From NCBI RefSeq assembly GCF_012933365.1, contig NZ_JABBVZ010000014.1, forward strand, positions 1 to 64,000: 64,000 bases of DNA, given 5' to 3'. The position numbers were made by a program, and so were the translations under genes. The stretch comes from Sulfobacillus harzensis (GTDB taxonomy: Bacteria > Bacillota > Sulfobacillia > Sulfobacillales > Sulfobacillaceae). Shown here piece after piece: positions 8,355-17,208 of this stretch (position 1 is its first letter; each line of letters opens with the position of its first letter). A model generated the notes under the pieces. It ran no database searches. It worked only from the letters and a program-made list of their open reading frames with translations, and was not told where the DNA came from.

Positions 8355-9728
8355 TCAAGAGGTTGCACCCTTTAGCGCTGTCGCCTTCGCCCCGCGCGCC
8401 TTGAGGCGCCACGTCTCATAACTCAGCAATAGAACCAGCAGGAGAGGTGAAGCAGCCACTTGAAGGAAGGCACCAAGTGTCAACGGCTGTTGCGAGTTGC
8501 GAAGCCCGCCCATGGCTAGTGCAATCGTCGCTAGACCGCCCAATACCACCAGCCCTCGGGTGGAACCATGGGGTATCCGGTATGGACCCAGGTGCTTTCG
8601 CATCACGCTGCCATGACCCCGATAGACGAGCCGAGCTGTCACCCACATCGACCCCAACACGAAACCACTGAACACCCAACCACTAAGCGCCATTTGCATG
8701 CCGCCACTAAGCATGTGACCCGAGGCGCAGCCTCCTGCCATGCGCGCCCCAAACAACACCAAAAACGCCCCGCCCGCCGCCCCCCAAGGGCGGGATGAGT
8801 GGCGAAAGCGCATGGTCCAGGAGGGCGGAACGTCGGCCCGCCAGGCGCGAAAGCGGCCGGAAATGAGCGTTGCCGACATGAGCGCACCGAGAAACAGTCC
8901 AATATCGGACAAAGGCTCCCAACCAACGGTGTGAAACACGGTTTGACTGTACGGCGCATGGGCAAACAGCATCTTCCCAACCAACCAGGAATAGGTTGTT
9001 GAGACGCCAAATATTTGGTGCAGGACCATTCCCAGCGATGTCAGAAGTCCCAAGAGCACCGCGCTCCCGACCAACAACGGCTCCCGGCTGTGACTGCCAT
9101 ACCGTTCGATATCCCGAAGGCGATAGGCTGGACGGGCACGACGTCTCGGCCAGGCGTCGACCGGCATGCGAAACCTGGGCAATGTCCAGGCAAGCATAAC
9201 CAGGGACAGTCCATATAGCGTCGCGATGGCCCAGAGCGTACCTGGCGAGAGGCCGCGAAGGGTATATTTCCCCACCAGCCGCGCCCCTGCCATCACGTTC
9301 CCCGCATTCGCATAAGACACCAGCCAATGGCCAGCGGCCGTAGTACTCATGGCCGTCCAAGCTGCCGCTCCCATGAGTCCGCCGAGGAGCGCCCACACTG
9401 CATCCCGGCGCCCTTCTGCCAACGCCATGAGTATCGTTCCCGGCACATAGCCGCTCAGCGCCAGTCCCGCGCCAAATAGCGCCCCACCTAAACTGACGCC
9501 GACGACATAAAACGGCTTTGGCCCCCAGTGGATTGGGACCCCGAAATAATGAAGGCCAAAGAGCGTGAATGCCCCGGTACCCGAGGCGATGGCCAGGCAC
9601 GCAAGAAAGAGACGGTCATCCCCTTTCGCAAACCGGATTAGCATCTCGGGATTGGCCACACCCCAAATCTCCACCAATCCCCCGATAGCGAGCCCCAACA
9701 ACAGACCCACCCATAGCGGCGCAGTCAT
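8355..9728 (-). CDS. YeeE/YedE family transporter (thiosulfate/sulfur-compound uptake)
   Basis: A 457-residue membrane protein with two homologous halves. The C-terminal half has the signature GARMAGGCASGHMLSGGMQM, with the cysteine that handles the substrate in this family. The N-terminal half has GAGLALSGYVPGTILM, where the corresponding cysteine is absent. Known members (TsuA type) import thiosulfate through a relay of cysteines, so the loss is notable. GGAGGG precedes the ATG by six bases. A CsoR-type palindrome lies about 45-60 bases upstream, placing it in the same regulon as the rhodanese operons. Confidence 0.8.
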   Translation of the reverse strand: MTAPLWVGLLLGLAIGGLVEIWGVANPEMLIRFAKGDDRLFLACLAIASGTGAFTLFGLHYFGVPIHWGPKPFYVVGVSLGGALFGAGLALSGYVPGTILMALAEGRRDAVWALLGGLMGAAAWTAMSTTAAGHWLVSYANAGNVMAGARLVGKYTLRGLSPGTLWAIATLYGLSLVMLAWTLPRFRMPVDAWPRRRARPAYRLRDIERYGSHSREPLLVGSAVLLGLLTSLGMVLHQIFGVSTTYSWLVGKMLFAHAPYSQTVFHTVGWEPLSDIGLFLGALMSATLISGRFRAWRADVPPSWTMRFRHSSRPWGAAGGAFLVLFGARMAGGCASGHMLSGGMQMALSGWVFSGFVLGSMWVTARLVYRGHGSVMRKHLGPYRIPHGSTRGLVVLGGLATIALAMGGLRNSQQPLTLGAFLQVAASPLLLVLLLSYETWRLKARGAKATALKGATS

Positions 9729-9768
9729 GGCATTCCCTCCAGCCGCTAGAGTGGGCCAATCGTTTGCG

Positions 9769-10761
9769 TCATATACCTCGCCGGGTATCGGAATTTTCGA
9801 TTACGCATGGCCGGGGGACCTCGAGCTTGCGGACCATGCCCCTTCCTCCCAGAGCCCCGAGGGCTTGGATCCATTCGGGGGCCGCCTGCTCCAAACGCCA
9901 ACGGTTGGCCGCTTCCAACTGGCGGTACTGCAGTTCCTCCCGCACCACGGCATTTTGCAAGCCCGCCAAAAGCGCATTCTCCCACACGTCTAGCTCATCC
10001 TCGTACACCCAGAGGGCCGCCGGTCCCAGCAGCGCTTCCTGATCCTTGGAATACCGGGCCACAATCGGTGTCCCCGACGCCATGGCCCAAGAAATTGGAA
10101 CATAGAGCGCCGGTTCGGGATCACCAACCCAGATTAAATCGGCGCCCAAGAGAAGTCCCGCCGCCTCTGCCTGATTGAGGGGCGGGGCAAACACGATTGT
10201 TTCCGCCAGCCTCAACGCTTTGACCACTGGGGCCAAGGCTTCACGGTGGGCGAGGCCATCCCACAAAATGACTTCGCCCCCCATGGTCAGGAGACGCCGC
10301 GTCAACTCGAAGACCTGGGTGAGGTGAAGACCATTGCCATAACGGCCGAGATACACCAATCGGGGCCGTCCCTCAAGATGCAATCGTTGAGTCACGCCAA
10401 AGGTATCGGCGCCGGCACCCGGTGGGTAAAAACTCTCGGGCACCAGCCGCGGAAGCGCAACCACCCCGCCGCCTTCGGAGGCTTCTTTTACGGCAAGATC
10501 AAACGACTCGGCCATCACAATCGGAACCCCCGGGTGGGCGTCGCGTATCCGCACCAGGTTCTCATGCGTAGGCGCATATAATATCGTACCTGAGCGCCGA
10601 CCAGCGACCGCGGCGCCACCGACCCAGGGAGGAGCGGCGCCAAACAGCGGTTTTTTCGCACGCTGACCAAAGCGCGTTTGGAACGGAATCCACCGCTTCA
10701 GCAATTCCAGACTTTGGACCTCCGGTGCGTCCGGGCTATTTGCTACCAGCTGCATCATCAT
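9769..10761 (-). CDS. Glycosyltransferase-like protein (group 1 type fold)
   Basis: A 330-residue soluble protein resembling GT-B glycosyltransferases. A central RPRLVYLGRYGNGLHLTQVF starts the nucleotide-sugar-binding half, followed by LLGADLIWVGDPE and PISWAMASGTPIVARYSKDQEALLGPAALWVYEDE, as in group 1 enzymes. The N-terminal domain is short and weakly conserved. Its start overlaps the stop of the DmsC-like gene (ATGA), so it belongs to the molybdenum-enzyme operon, an odd partner. The substrate is unknown. Confidence 0.6.
   Translation of the reverse strand: MMMQLVANSPDAPEVQSLELLKRWIPFQTRFGQRAKKPLFGAAPPWVGGAAVAGRRSGTILYAPTHENLVRIRDAHPGVPIVMAESFDLAVKEASEGGGVVALPRLVPESFYPPGAGADTFGVTQRLHLEGRPRLVYLGRYGNGLHLTQVFELTRRLLTMGGEVILWDGLAHREALAPVVKALRLAETIVFAPPLNQAEAAGLLLGADLIWVGDPEPALYVPISWAMASGTPIVARYSKDQEALLGPAALWVYEDELDVWENALLAGLQNAVVREELQYRQLEAANRWRLEQAAPEWIQALGALGGRGMVRKLEVPRPCVIENSDTRRGI
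9773..9788 (-). promoter_or_regulatory. CsoR-type operator upstream of the YeeE gene
   Basis: ATACC-TCGCCG-GGTAT is an exact match to the palindrome found before three other sulfur operons. It lies upstream of the YeeE gene, inside the 3' end of the glycosyltransferase gene. A weak -10 (TATATG on the minus strand, 9770-9775) abuts it; I see no good -35. Confidence 0.55.
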
Positions 10762-11765
10762 TTGCCAACCGATTGCCCGGACACCATGGCCCGCGCGTGG
10801 TTAACCGGCTCGGCCACGCGAGAGGGCACATCCGGAGCATCCGTGAAAAAGACCTTGGAACTATGGGTGGCGTCCCGGAAAAAGAGCCACCGTTCTAGCA
10901 CCAGACCGACCGTGACGGCTATAGCATCAATGAGTGCGAAGCCCATCATATGCGCCTCGATCCAGATGAGATCGCTGACGACCGGAACCACGCCCAGTAC
11001 GAGTACAATAGCCACTTTCATTTGCATTCGCGACCGAGCACTAAGCTCCGGCATTGTTTGGGGTTGGGTCCGATAGGGAGGTTTGGTGGTGCCGGTATCC
11101 TGCAGCCGATATGGGGCAAAGGGCAAGCCAAAGCCGGTGGCGGGATTGACCCGCCGCTGGGCCAAGCTGAACACGTGCCACTGCAAACCCTTCATGATGA
11201 AGACCAAGACCGTCAGCGCCAGTTGAATAGTCCCGAGCGCCACCGGCGGCACGTGACTCGCGGCGGCAAATAGAAGCGCCCAACTGTTGCCCCCATAAAA
11301 CGCCAACATCATGAGATTTAAAACCGTCATCGGCGAATGCCAGCTTAGCATGGCCGGGATGGTGGCATAGAGCATGGCGGTCACGAACAGGGCGATGAGG
11401 CCAAACAGAGCCACCACCCAAGGCAGGATGGCATAAGCTCCGCCATGTAGCGGCGGTCGCCCCACATAGGTCCACAGCGCTAACAGAAACAACACTCCGC
11501 CAAAAAGAGCGGTCGTGAGTGCCTCCCGGCTCAACCAGGAGGTCTTGAGCCGCCGCAAAATGAATCGCGCGGCACTAAAATGATGCATGTGAAAGAAAGA
11601 GGCGACCCCGCCGACCGCTGCCGTCACCAGGCCAGCGATGAGAAGACTCCACGCCAACGCCGGCGTGAGCACCCCACGCGACGCTAAATAAGCAAGGCAC
11701 ACCGCGAGCCCCACTGCCAAGCCCTGCCCGATGGTTAACGCTAAAAGTTGAGTTGCCGGTTTCAT
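10758..11765 (-). CDS. DmsC-like membrane anchor (SoeC-like)
   Basis: A 335-residue integral membrane protein with about eight hydrophobic segments, matching the DmsC family that anchors molybdenum oxidoreductases and exchanges electrons with menaquinone. Segments include GGVASFFHMHHFSAARFIL near residue 52, SREALTTALFGGVLFL near 79 and FGLIALFVTAMLYATIPAM near 121. Its start overlaps the stop of the iron-sulfur subunit and its stop overlaps the glycosyltransferase start. In a sulfite-oxidising complex it would deliver electrons to the quinone pool. Confidence 0.8.
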   Translation of the reverse strand: MKPATQLLALTIGQGLAVGLAVCLAYLASRGVLTPALAWSLLIAGLVTAAVGGVASFFHMHHFSAARFILRRLKTSWLSREALTTALFGGVLFLLALWTYVGRPPLHGGAYAILPWVVALFGLIALFVTAMLYATIPAMLSWHSPMTVLNLMMLAFYGGNSWALLFAAASHVPPVALGTIQLALTVLVFIMKGLQWHVFSLAQRRVNPATGFGLPFAPYRLQDTGTTKPPYRTQPQTMPELSARSRMQMKVAIVLVLGVVPVVSDLIWIEAHMMGFALIDAIAVTVGLVLERWLFFRDATHSSKVFFTDAPDVPSRVAEPVNHARAMVSGQSVGK

Positions 11766-12427
11766 CAGTACTTTTCCTCCACCAGATCATCGACTTCGTC
11801 GCGGCCCACCGGTGAGGGCGAGGGACGGCGGGGAAGATAATGGACGGCCGGCCTTGCACCCAGTTCCGGCAAAAGACCGAAGCCCTGGCGCTCTGCCACC
11901 AAACGGGAGACCTCCGAGGTGGGGTCATCCAGATCGCCAAAGGTGCGGGCGTGTGTCGGGCAGCTCTGCACGCAAGCGGGCTGACGTTCCACCTCCGGCA
12001 AGCTCTCATCCTCCAGGCGATCAATACAGAGCGTGCACTTTTTGACCACCCCTTCTTGCTCATCGAACTCCCGCACGCCGTAGGGGCAAGCCCACATGCA
12101 GAGCTGACAGCCGATGCAACTGTCGTAGTCAATCAGCACCACCCCATTGTCATCGCGCTTGTACGACGCCCCAGTGGGACACACCGGTACACACGGCGCG
12201 TCATAACAATGCATGCAGGCCTTGGGCAGATACATAACCGAGGTATTAGGATACTCTCCCGATTCCATCGTGACAATCCGATTCCACCACATGCCATCGG
12301 GATCCTGATATGGGGTCTCGTCAGGCACCGGGCCAAATGCCCCGGAGGTATTATGCTCCTTACAGGACACTTGGCAGCTCTTGCACCCGACGCATTTGTT
12401 GAGGTCGGTGATGATGGTTAACTGCAT
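11765..12427 (-). CDS. Four-cluster ferredoxin subunit (DmsB/SoeB-like)
   Basis: A 220-residue electron-transfer subunit with four cysteine motifs: CVGCKSCQVSC near residue 11, CMHCYDAPCVPVCPTGA near 63, CIGCQLCMWACPYGV near 96, and CTLC with a later CVQSCP. These are the usual ligands for four [4Fe-4S] clusters in DmsB-type subunits. GGAG stands nine bases before the ATG, which begins MQLTIITDLNKCVGC. It is encoded between the catalytic and anchor subunits and should wire the molybdenum site to the membrane anchor. Confidence 0.88.
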   Translation of the reverse strand: MQLTIITDLNKCVGCKSCQVSCKEHNTSGAFGPVPDETPYQDPDGMWWNRIVTMESGEYPNTSVMYLPKACMHCYDAPCVPVCPTGASYKRDDNGVVLIDYDSCIGCQLCMWACPYGVREFDEQEGVVKKCTLCIDRLEDESLPEVERQPACVQSCPTHARTFGDLDDPTSEVSRLVAERQGFGLLPELGARPAVHYLPRRPSPSPVGRDEVDDLVEEKY

Positions 12428-12431
12428 GTCG

Positions 12432-15281
12432 CTAGCTCCTTTCGGACTTTCCGCTTTGATAGGCCATGTGCGCGATCGCGGGCGGCGGGGAAGCAGGCTG
12501 GCGCGCGGCCACGCGGGGCCACACCTCGTGAATCTCCGAGGGGTATACTTTGACGCGTGCGTCATACCAGCCCGCCTGTCCGGTGACCGGGTCGTTGTTG
12601 AAAAATCCCCGATCGCCCCCCACCAATCGGTCCGGAATAATGTGGTTGATCAAAATCGCCCGCTGCACCTCGGGACTCTGCGGATCGAGCGCCCATGAAC
12701 CGGGGCCTTTGGCAATGGCGTTCCAGGTCCATACGGTCCCCGGTTCGACCGCATCGGAAAATCGCAATTTGCCGGTCATGCGCCCAATCCGCGACTCAAT
12801 CCAGACCCAGTCGCCCTCCTTTAAGCCCATTTCCTGAGCCTTCAAAGGATTCATGAACAGCGGATTCTCGTTCAACAGTTGGCGAAGCCAGGCGTTGTGC
12901 GACCCCCAGGAGTGATAATGGGTCATGGGACGCTGGGTGATAATCCGAAGCGGGTAGGTGTCCTTCTCCTCCGGCCGGTCCTCCAAGGGCGCATACCAGA
13001 TGGGCACCGGGGAAAAGTAATCAACCAGCCGCTTGCGCAGCACAGGATCCTTGGGCGTTTTCCCCGGCCAGAGCCCTTGGCCCGCCAACCGAAAGGTTTG
13101 CAGAGGCTCCGAATAGAGATGAAGCGTTATCGCCTCCGGCTGGCCGATAAACTTCACTTGATGCGCCCAGTCCAGATAGCCTTGATTGCCCATCCGATAG
13201 TAGCGGTGCGAATCGGGCAGGCGAAATTCAAAAAACGCCTTGTGAGCCGCATAAGCTTCCAGTTGCTTGGGATTCGGCTCGCCCACCAAGGCTTGATCCC
13301 CGTTTTTGCCGCGGAATCCCATCAAAAGCCCAACTCCTGAGCCCGGCTCGGTTTCCCACAACTGAATGAAATCGGCATAGCTCTTGTAACGGGGGACCCC
13401 GTTTTCCACAAATCCGGGCAACTCCAGTCGATTCGCCAACTCAATCAGGACATCGGCGGTTGGTCTTGTCTCTCCTAAGCGCGGAACCACCGGCTGGCGA
13501 ATGGAATCCGCCGGTCCCGACGGCTCCGAAATGGGCCGATCCTGCAGCGAGGTGGCATCCCAACGCTCAAGGTAGGTCGTGTCCGGAAAGACCACATCGG
13601 CATAGGCGACCGTCTCCGAATCAAATGCGTCAAACACCACAACATGCGGAATTTTGTACTCGCCCGTCTTTTCATCGCGAGCCGTCAACATCTCCCGGGT
13701 GGTCAGCGTGTTCCAAGTGGAGTTCCACGCGATGTTGGCCATGTATATCAGCAGTGTGTCGATGGCATACGGCGTCTGGTCGTGGGCATTGGCGACCACA
13801 TTTTGAATGGTTCCGTGCGCCGCCAAGGGATACTTCCAGGAATAGGCCTCGTCAATCCGAAGCGGCTCATCGCCGTCCACCAGCAAATCATCTGGATTGG
13901 TGGGATAGCCCAAAAGCGGAGCCTTCGCCGCCCGATTGGGACCATAATCCTCTCGATGGGGGGCGGGCTTCACCGGCGGTGGAACCGGCTTCGGATAGGG
14001 ACTCTTATAGAGAAAACCACCAGGCACATCCACGGTTCCCAGCATCATCATAAGGTCAAAGAGACCGCGAATGGTCTGGAACCCATTGGTGTGGGCGGCG
14101 AGACCCCGCATGGCGTGAAAGGCCACCGGCCGACCAACGGTCTCCTCGTGGTGCTGACCGTAAATATCGTCCCAAGGGATGGGCAATACCAGAGGCTGCT
14201 CTTGCGCGACTTTCCCCATTTCCAGCGCCAGCCGCACGATGGTCTTTTTGGGAATGCCGGTGATGCGTTCCGCCCAGGCCGACGTAGCGCGCTCAATCTC
14301 CTCAACCAAGGCCTGAAAAGCCGGCACCAAGGTGAGTCCGTTCCGCGTAAATTGGCCCTCTAATACTCCCCGACCCTTGGCCTCACGATACGGGACAAGT
14401 TCTCCAGACTCCAGCGCCACCCACAGATCACCATCGCCGGTCCGGTCGAAGAGTCCATCTTTCTCGGTTCCCGGCGCCCGAATGACGAGCCCCGGCGCGT
14501 TCGTCCAGGAAGCCAAAAAACGCTTGTCGTAGAGATTCTCCCGATACAGCACATGCATCAAGGCTAAGATGAAGGCGCCATCGGTTCCGGGCCGAATGGG
14601 CACCCACTCGTCGGCCAACGCCCCATAGCCGCTTCGCACCGGGTTTACCACGATGAAACGGCCGCCGCGCTCTTTCAGCGCGGAGATGGCTAACTTCAAG
14701 GGATTGGATGGATGATCCTCGGCAACCCCAAACATCATGAACCATCGCGCATGATCCAAGTCGGGCCAGCCGAACTCCCAAAAACTTCCGCCCACGGAAT
14801 ACATCCCGCCGGCCGCCATATTCACGGAGCAAAACCCGCCATGAGCCGCCCAATTGGGGGTGCCGAACTGACGGGCCCAATACCCGTTGAAAGCCTGCAT
14901 TTGATCGCGTCCCGTAAAGTACGCGAGTTTCGCGGGGTCGGTCGTGCGAATAGCCTTCAACCAGCCCGTTACCTGATTCAAGGCGGTTTCCCAATCTACC
15001 GGCACCAGACGCCCCTCGCCGCGCGGTGCTCCGGGCTCGCGTATGAGCGGCGTCTTCAGGCGGGCGGGGCTGTATTCGGTCATGATGCCGGCGCCGCCCT
15101 TAGCGCACCATACCCCCTTATTCACCGGATTTTCTGGGATTCCAGACAAAAACCGGACCCGGTCGCCCTCCAAAGTCACCTCAATACCGCACCGACAGGC
15201 GCACATATAGCAAGTGGTATGGAGACGCCGGATGTTGCCGTCCTCTTGACCCGATTGGGCCATGGGTAGCTTTACCGCCAT
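12432..15281 (-). CDS. Cytoplasmic molybdopterin oxidoreductase catalytic subunit (SoeA-like)
   Basis: A 949-residue member of the DMSO-reductase superfamily. The N-terminal [4Fe-4S] ligands are Cys24, Cys27, Cys31 and Cys59. A cysteine at residue 151 (HGGFCSVNM) is at about the place of the molybdenum ligand in polysulfide/thiosulfate reductases and SoeA. The C-terminal molybdopterin-dinucleotide domain includes ITQRPMTHYHSWGSH. There is no twin-arginine signal, so the enzyme should face the cytoplasm, which favours sulfite oxidation (SoeABC) over periplasmic polysulfide or tetrathionate reduction. Operon order A-B-C fits. Exact substrate needs assay. Confidence 0.82.
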   Translation of the reverse strand: MAVKLPMAQSGQEDGNIRRLHTTCYMCACRCGIEVTLEGDRVRFLSGIPENPVNKGVWCAKGGAGIMTEYSPARLKTPLIREPGAPRGEGRLVPVDWETALNQVTGWLKAIRTTDPAKLAYFTGRDQMQAFNGYWARQFGTPNWAAHGGFCSVNMAAGGMYSVGGSFWEFGWPDLDHARWFMMFGVAEDHPSNPLKLAISALKERGGRFIVVNPVRSGYGALADEWVPIRPGTDGAFILALMHVLYRENLYDKRFLASWTNAPGLVIRAPGTEKDGLFDRTGDGDLWVALESGELVPYREAKGRGVLEGQFTRNGLTLVPAFQALVEEIERATSAWAERITGIPKKTIVRLALEMGKVAQEQPLVLPIPWDDIYGQHHEETVGRPVAFHAMRGLAAHTNGFQTIRGLFDLMMMLGTVDVPGGFLYKSPYPKPVPPPVKPAPHREDYGPNRAAKAPLLGYPTNPDDLLVDGDEPLRIDEAYSWKYPLAAHGTIQNVVANAHDQTPYAIDTLLIYMANIAWNSTWNTLTTREMLTARDEKTGEYKIPHVVVFDAFDSETVAYADVVFPDTTYLERWDATSLQDRPISEPSGPADSIRQPVVPRLGETRPTADVLIELANRLELPGFVENGVPRYKSYADFIQLWETEPGSGVGLLMGFRGKNGDQALVGEPNPKQLEAYAAHKAFFEFRLPDSHRYYRMGNQGYLDWAHQVKFIGQPEAITLHLYSEPLQTFRLAGQGLWPGKTPKDPVLRKRLVDYFSPVPIWYAPLEDRPEEKDTYPLRIITQRPMTHYHSWGSHNAWLRQLLNENPLFMNPLKAQEMGLKEGDWVWIESRIGRMTGKLRFSDAVEPGTVWTWNAIAKGPGSWALDPQSPEVQRAILINHIIPDRLVGGDRGFFNNDPVTGQAGWYDARVKVYPSEIHEVWPRVAARQPASPPPAIAHMAYQSGKSERS

Positions 15282-15309
15282 GTTTCTCTTCCCTTCTCCA
15301 ACGAAATTC

Positions 15310-15327
15310 CCTTATAGTAATGTAAGG
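15310..15327. promoter_or_regulatory. Palindrome between the LysR gene and the molybdenum-enzyme operon
   Basis: CCTTA and TAAGG flank eight bases (TAGTAATG), giving the dyad shape typical of LysR-family binding sites. It lies in the divergent intergenic region, 29 bases from the SoeA-like start and 90 bases upstream of the regulator start, where a LysR protein would control both directions. Confidence 0.45.
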
Positions 15328-15416
15328 TAAAGGAAGGATGGCGGCGGTGCGTATTGACTTTCTGATAGTGTCCGACAGGATTGCTTATGACAACGCTGGC
15401 GCGAGGAGGTCCCGCC

Positions 15417-16319
15417 ATGAATGAACATGTCTGGCGGACATTTAAGGCAGTCGGTGAGCATCAGAGTCTCTCGCAGGCAGCCCGCGCCTTGAACCTCTCG
15501 CAGTCGGCCGTCAGCCAACAAATTCATCAGTTGGAATCCGCCTACGGAACCCCTCTTTTAATCCGCACCTCGCAAGGTGTGCGCCTCAATGATGCCGGAG
15601 AAATCGTCTATCGCTATGTGACCCAATTGCTGCAGACCTGGGAAGCATCCAAGCAGGCTGTGGCCCAACATTTGGCGGATGCGCCCGCGCGTTTGACCGT
15701 GGGTGCCAGCTTGACCATCGCTGAATTTATCCTCCCCCGGGTTTTGGCCCGCATGAGTCAAGCCAGGCCGCGTCCCCAGTTCACCCTTTATATGGCTAAT
15801 TCGCATGACATCAAAGACCGCGTCATGCACAAAGACATCGATCTGGGCCTAATTGAGGCACCGCTGTCGAACACCGCCTTGGCGGCGCGCCCGTTTTTAG
15901 CGGACCGCCTGCATCTGGTGGTGAGTCAGAGCCATCCATTGGCGAATCGTAATCGTATCACCATTTCGGAATTGCGACAGTTGCCGCTGGTGATTCGCGA
16001 GCCCGGATCCGGCACCCGCATGGTCGTGGAATCGGCGCTGGGTCAACTCGGCATCAGTCTCAACGATCTCAACATTCATTTCGTGTTGGGAACTACCCAG
16101 GCCATTAAGGCCATGATTATCCAACAACAGGACGCCAGCATTCTTTCTCCGTACACCATTCTTCCCCACGAACGGCACCTATTTCACATCATCGACGTGG
16201 AAGGGCTCGCGCTGTTGCGTCACTTCACCATCATCCACCATCATGAATTTGTCCATCCGCTGGCCGAAGCTCTGGTTCGCGCGCTGATGGCCGAGAACTG
16301 GGGTGAAATGTTGTCCTAA
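15417..16319 (+). CDS. LysR-family transcriptional regulator
   Basis: A 300-residue LysR regulator. The N-terminal winged helix covers residues 1-60 with ALNLSQSAVSQQIHQLE as recognition region; the effector domain begins near residue 90 (ARLTVGASLTIAEFILPRVL), in the style of CysB/CbbR-like members. GAGGAGG seven bases before the ATG fixes the start, 12 codons inside a longer frame. It is divergent from the SoeABC-like operon with a dyad between them, so it probably activates that operon in response to a sulfur or carbon metabolite. Confidence 0.85.
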   Translation: MNEHVWRTFKAVGEHQSLSQAARALNLSQSAVSQQIHQLESAYGTPLLIRTSQGVRLNDAGEIVYRYVTQLLQTWEASKQAVAQHLADAPARLTVGASLTIAEFILPRVLARMSQARPRPQFTLYMANSHDIKDRVMHKDIDLGLIEAPLSNTALAARPFLADRLHLVVSQSHPLANRNRITISELRQLPLVIREPGSGTRMVVESALGQLGISLNDLNIHFVLGTTQAIKAMIIQQQDASILSPYTILPHERHLFHIIDVEGLALLRHFTIIHHHEFVHPLAEALVRALMAENWGEMLS

Positions 16320-16370
16320 TGGCGCGCGGCAGGATGATGTTTTCGTGGCAGCAGAATCCACACAATAAAG

Positions 16371-16396
16371 CACCCCCGTGATGGGGCACGAGGGTG
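16371..16396. terminator. Hairpin between convergent LysR and DUF1641 genes
   Basis: CACCC-C-CGTG and CACG-A-GGGTG pair around ATGGGG with one mismatch. On the minus strand the hairpin is followed by CTTTATTG. Placed between two gene ends it probably terminates both transcripts. Confidence 0.55.
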
Positions 16397-16416
16397 TTGA
16401 AATGAAAACGACGAGG

Positions 16417-17190
16417 CTATTCCACGACCGCCGGCAGACGACGCATCAAGGACATCAGCAATTTAACTGACCGCTGCATCTCTGGTTCCTTAATACTCCG
16501 CACCAAACCCATGGCGGTCACCCGCGTGGTATCCTGGGATGCGTCAGCGTTCGCTTTTGCCAATGCCTCGCCCAGGCGAATGCCAAAGTCCAAAAGTCCG
16601 GAATCCAGCGCTTCGGCGAGCGCGTTGCCCAATGTGGTGACCATCTCCACCGTCCGCGCCACCATATGCGGAGTGAGTGAATCGTTGAGGGCGCGCATAA
16701 GCGTTACCGTCTCGGTCAGCGTTTCCCATGTCCCATCCTGATGCCACCGGGCAATCTCCTCAATCGTTTCCCTAAGCACCAGACCGTGACGTTCCACGGC
16801 ACTCACGGTTTCCACCAGCCCGGGACCTACCTCGTCCGCGACTTGCCCAAGCCCAATAGCCAACGAGGCGATGCGTTCCGCAATCTGCGGCGTGGCGCTG
16901 TCTTTTAACGCAGCACCGAGGCTGACCAACTCGGCTAGCGAGTCCCATACCCCCGTGCGATGCCATTGATCAAGCTGCTCTAGCGTTTTCGCCAATGAAT
17001 CAGAAGCTTGCATGGCGGATTCAACCAACAAACTCGCCCGGTCCGGTTCGACTTCGGCGGCCACCGCCCCTAGCGCCACCAACATCTGACTGATGCGTTC
17101 CGCGAGCCCCGGGGTCGCACTATCGCGAACCGCGGCGAGAAGCGTGGTCAGTTCCTGTAGCGTCTCATCGGCTACATCAATAGTCGCCAT
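16417..17190 (-). CDS. DUF1641 protein with three internal repeats
   Basis: A 257-residue soluble helical protein. A unit of about 85 residues is repeated three times: AAVRDSATPGLAERISQML, GAALKDSATPQIAERIASLA and MRALNDSLTPHMVARTVEMV mark the equivalent helices, and two copies are preceded by QWHRTGVWDSL and RWHQDGTWETL. DUF1641 proteins are commonly encoded beside sulfide:quinone oxidoreductases, as here (18 bases downstream). No cysteines or membrane segments are present. It may be an accessory or scaffold for SQR; this is inference. AGGAGG precedes the start. Confidence 0.8.
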   Translation of the reverse strand: MATIDVADETLQELTTLLAAVRDSATPGLAERISQMLVALGAVAAEVEPDRASLLVESAMQASDSLAKTLEQLDQWHRTGVWDSLAELVSLGAALKDSATPQIAERIASLAIGLGQVADEVGPGLVETVSAVERHGLVLRETIEEIARWHQDGTWETLTETVTLMRALNDSLTPHMVARTVEMVTTLGNALAEALDSGLLDFGIRLGEALAKANADASQDTTRVTAMGLVRSIKEPEMQRSVKLLMSLMRRLPAVVE

Positions 17191-17208
17191 CGCTTTCCCT
17201 CCTTGACG

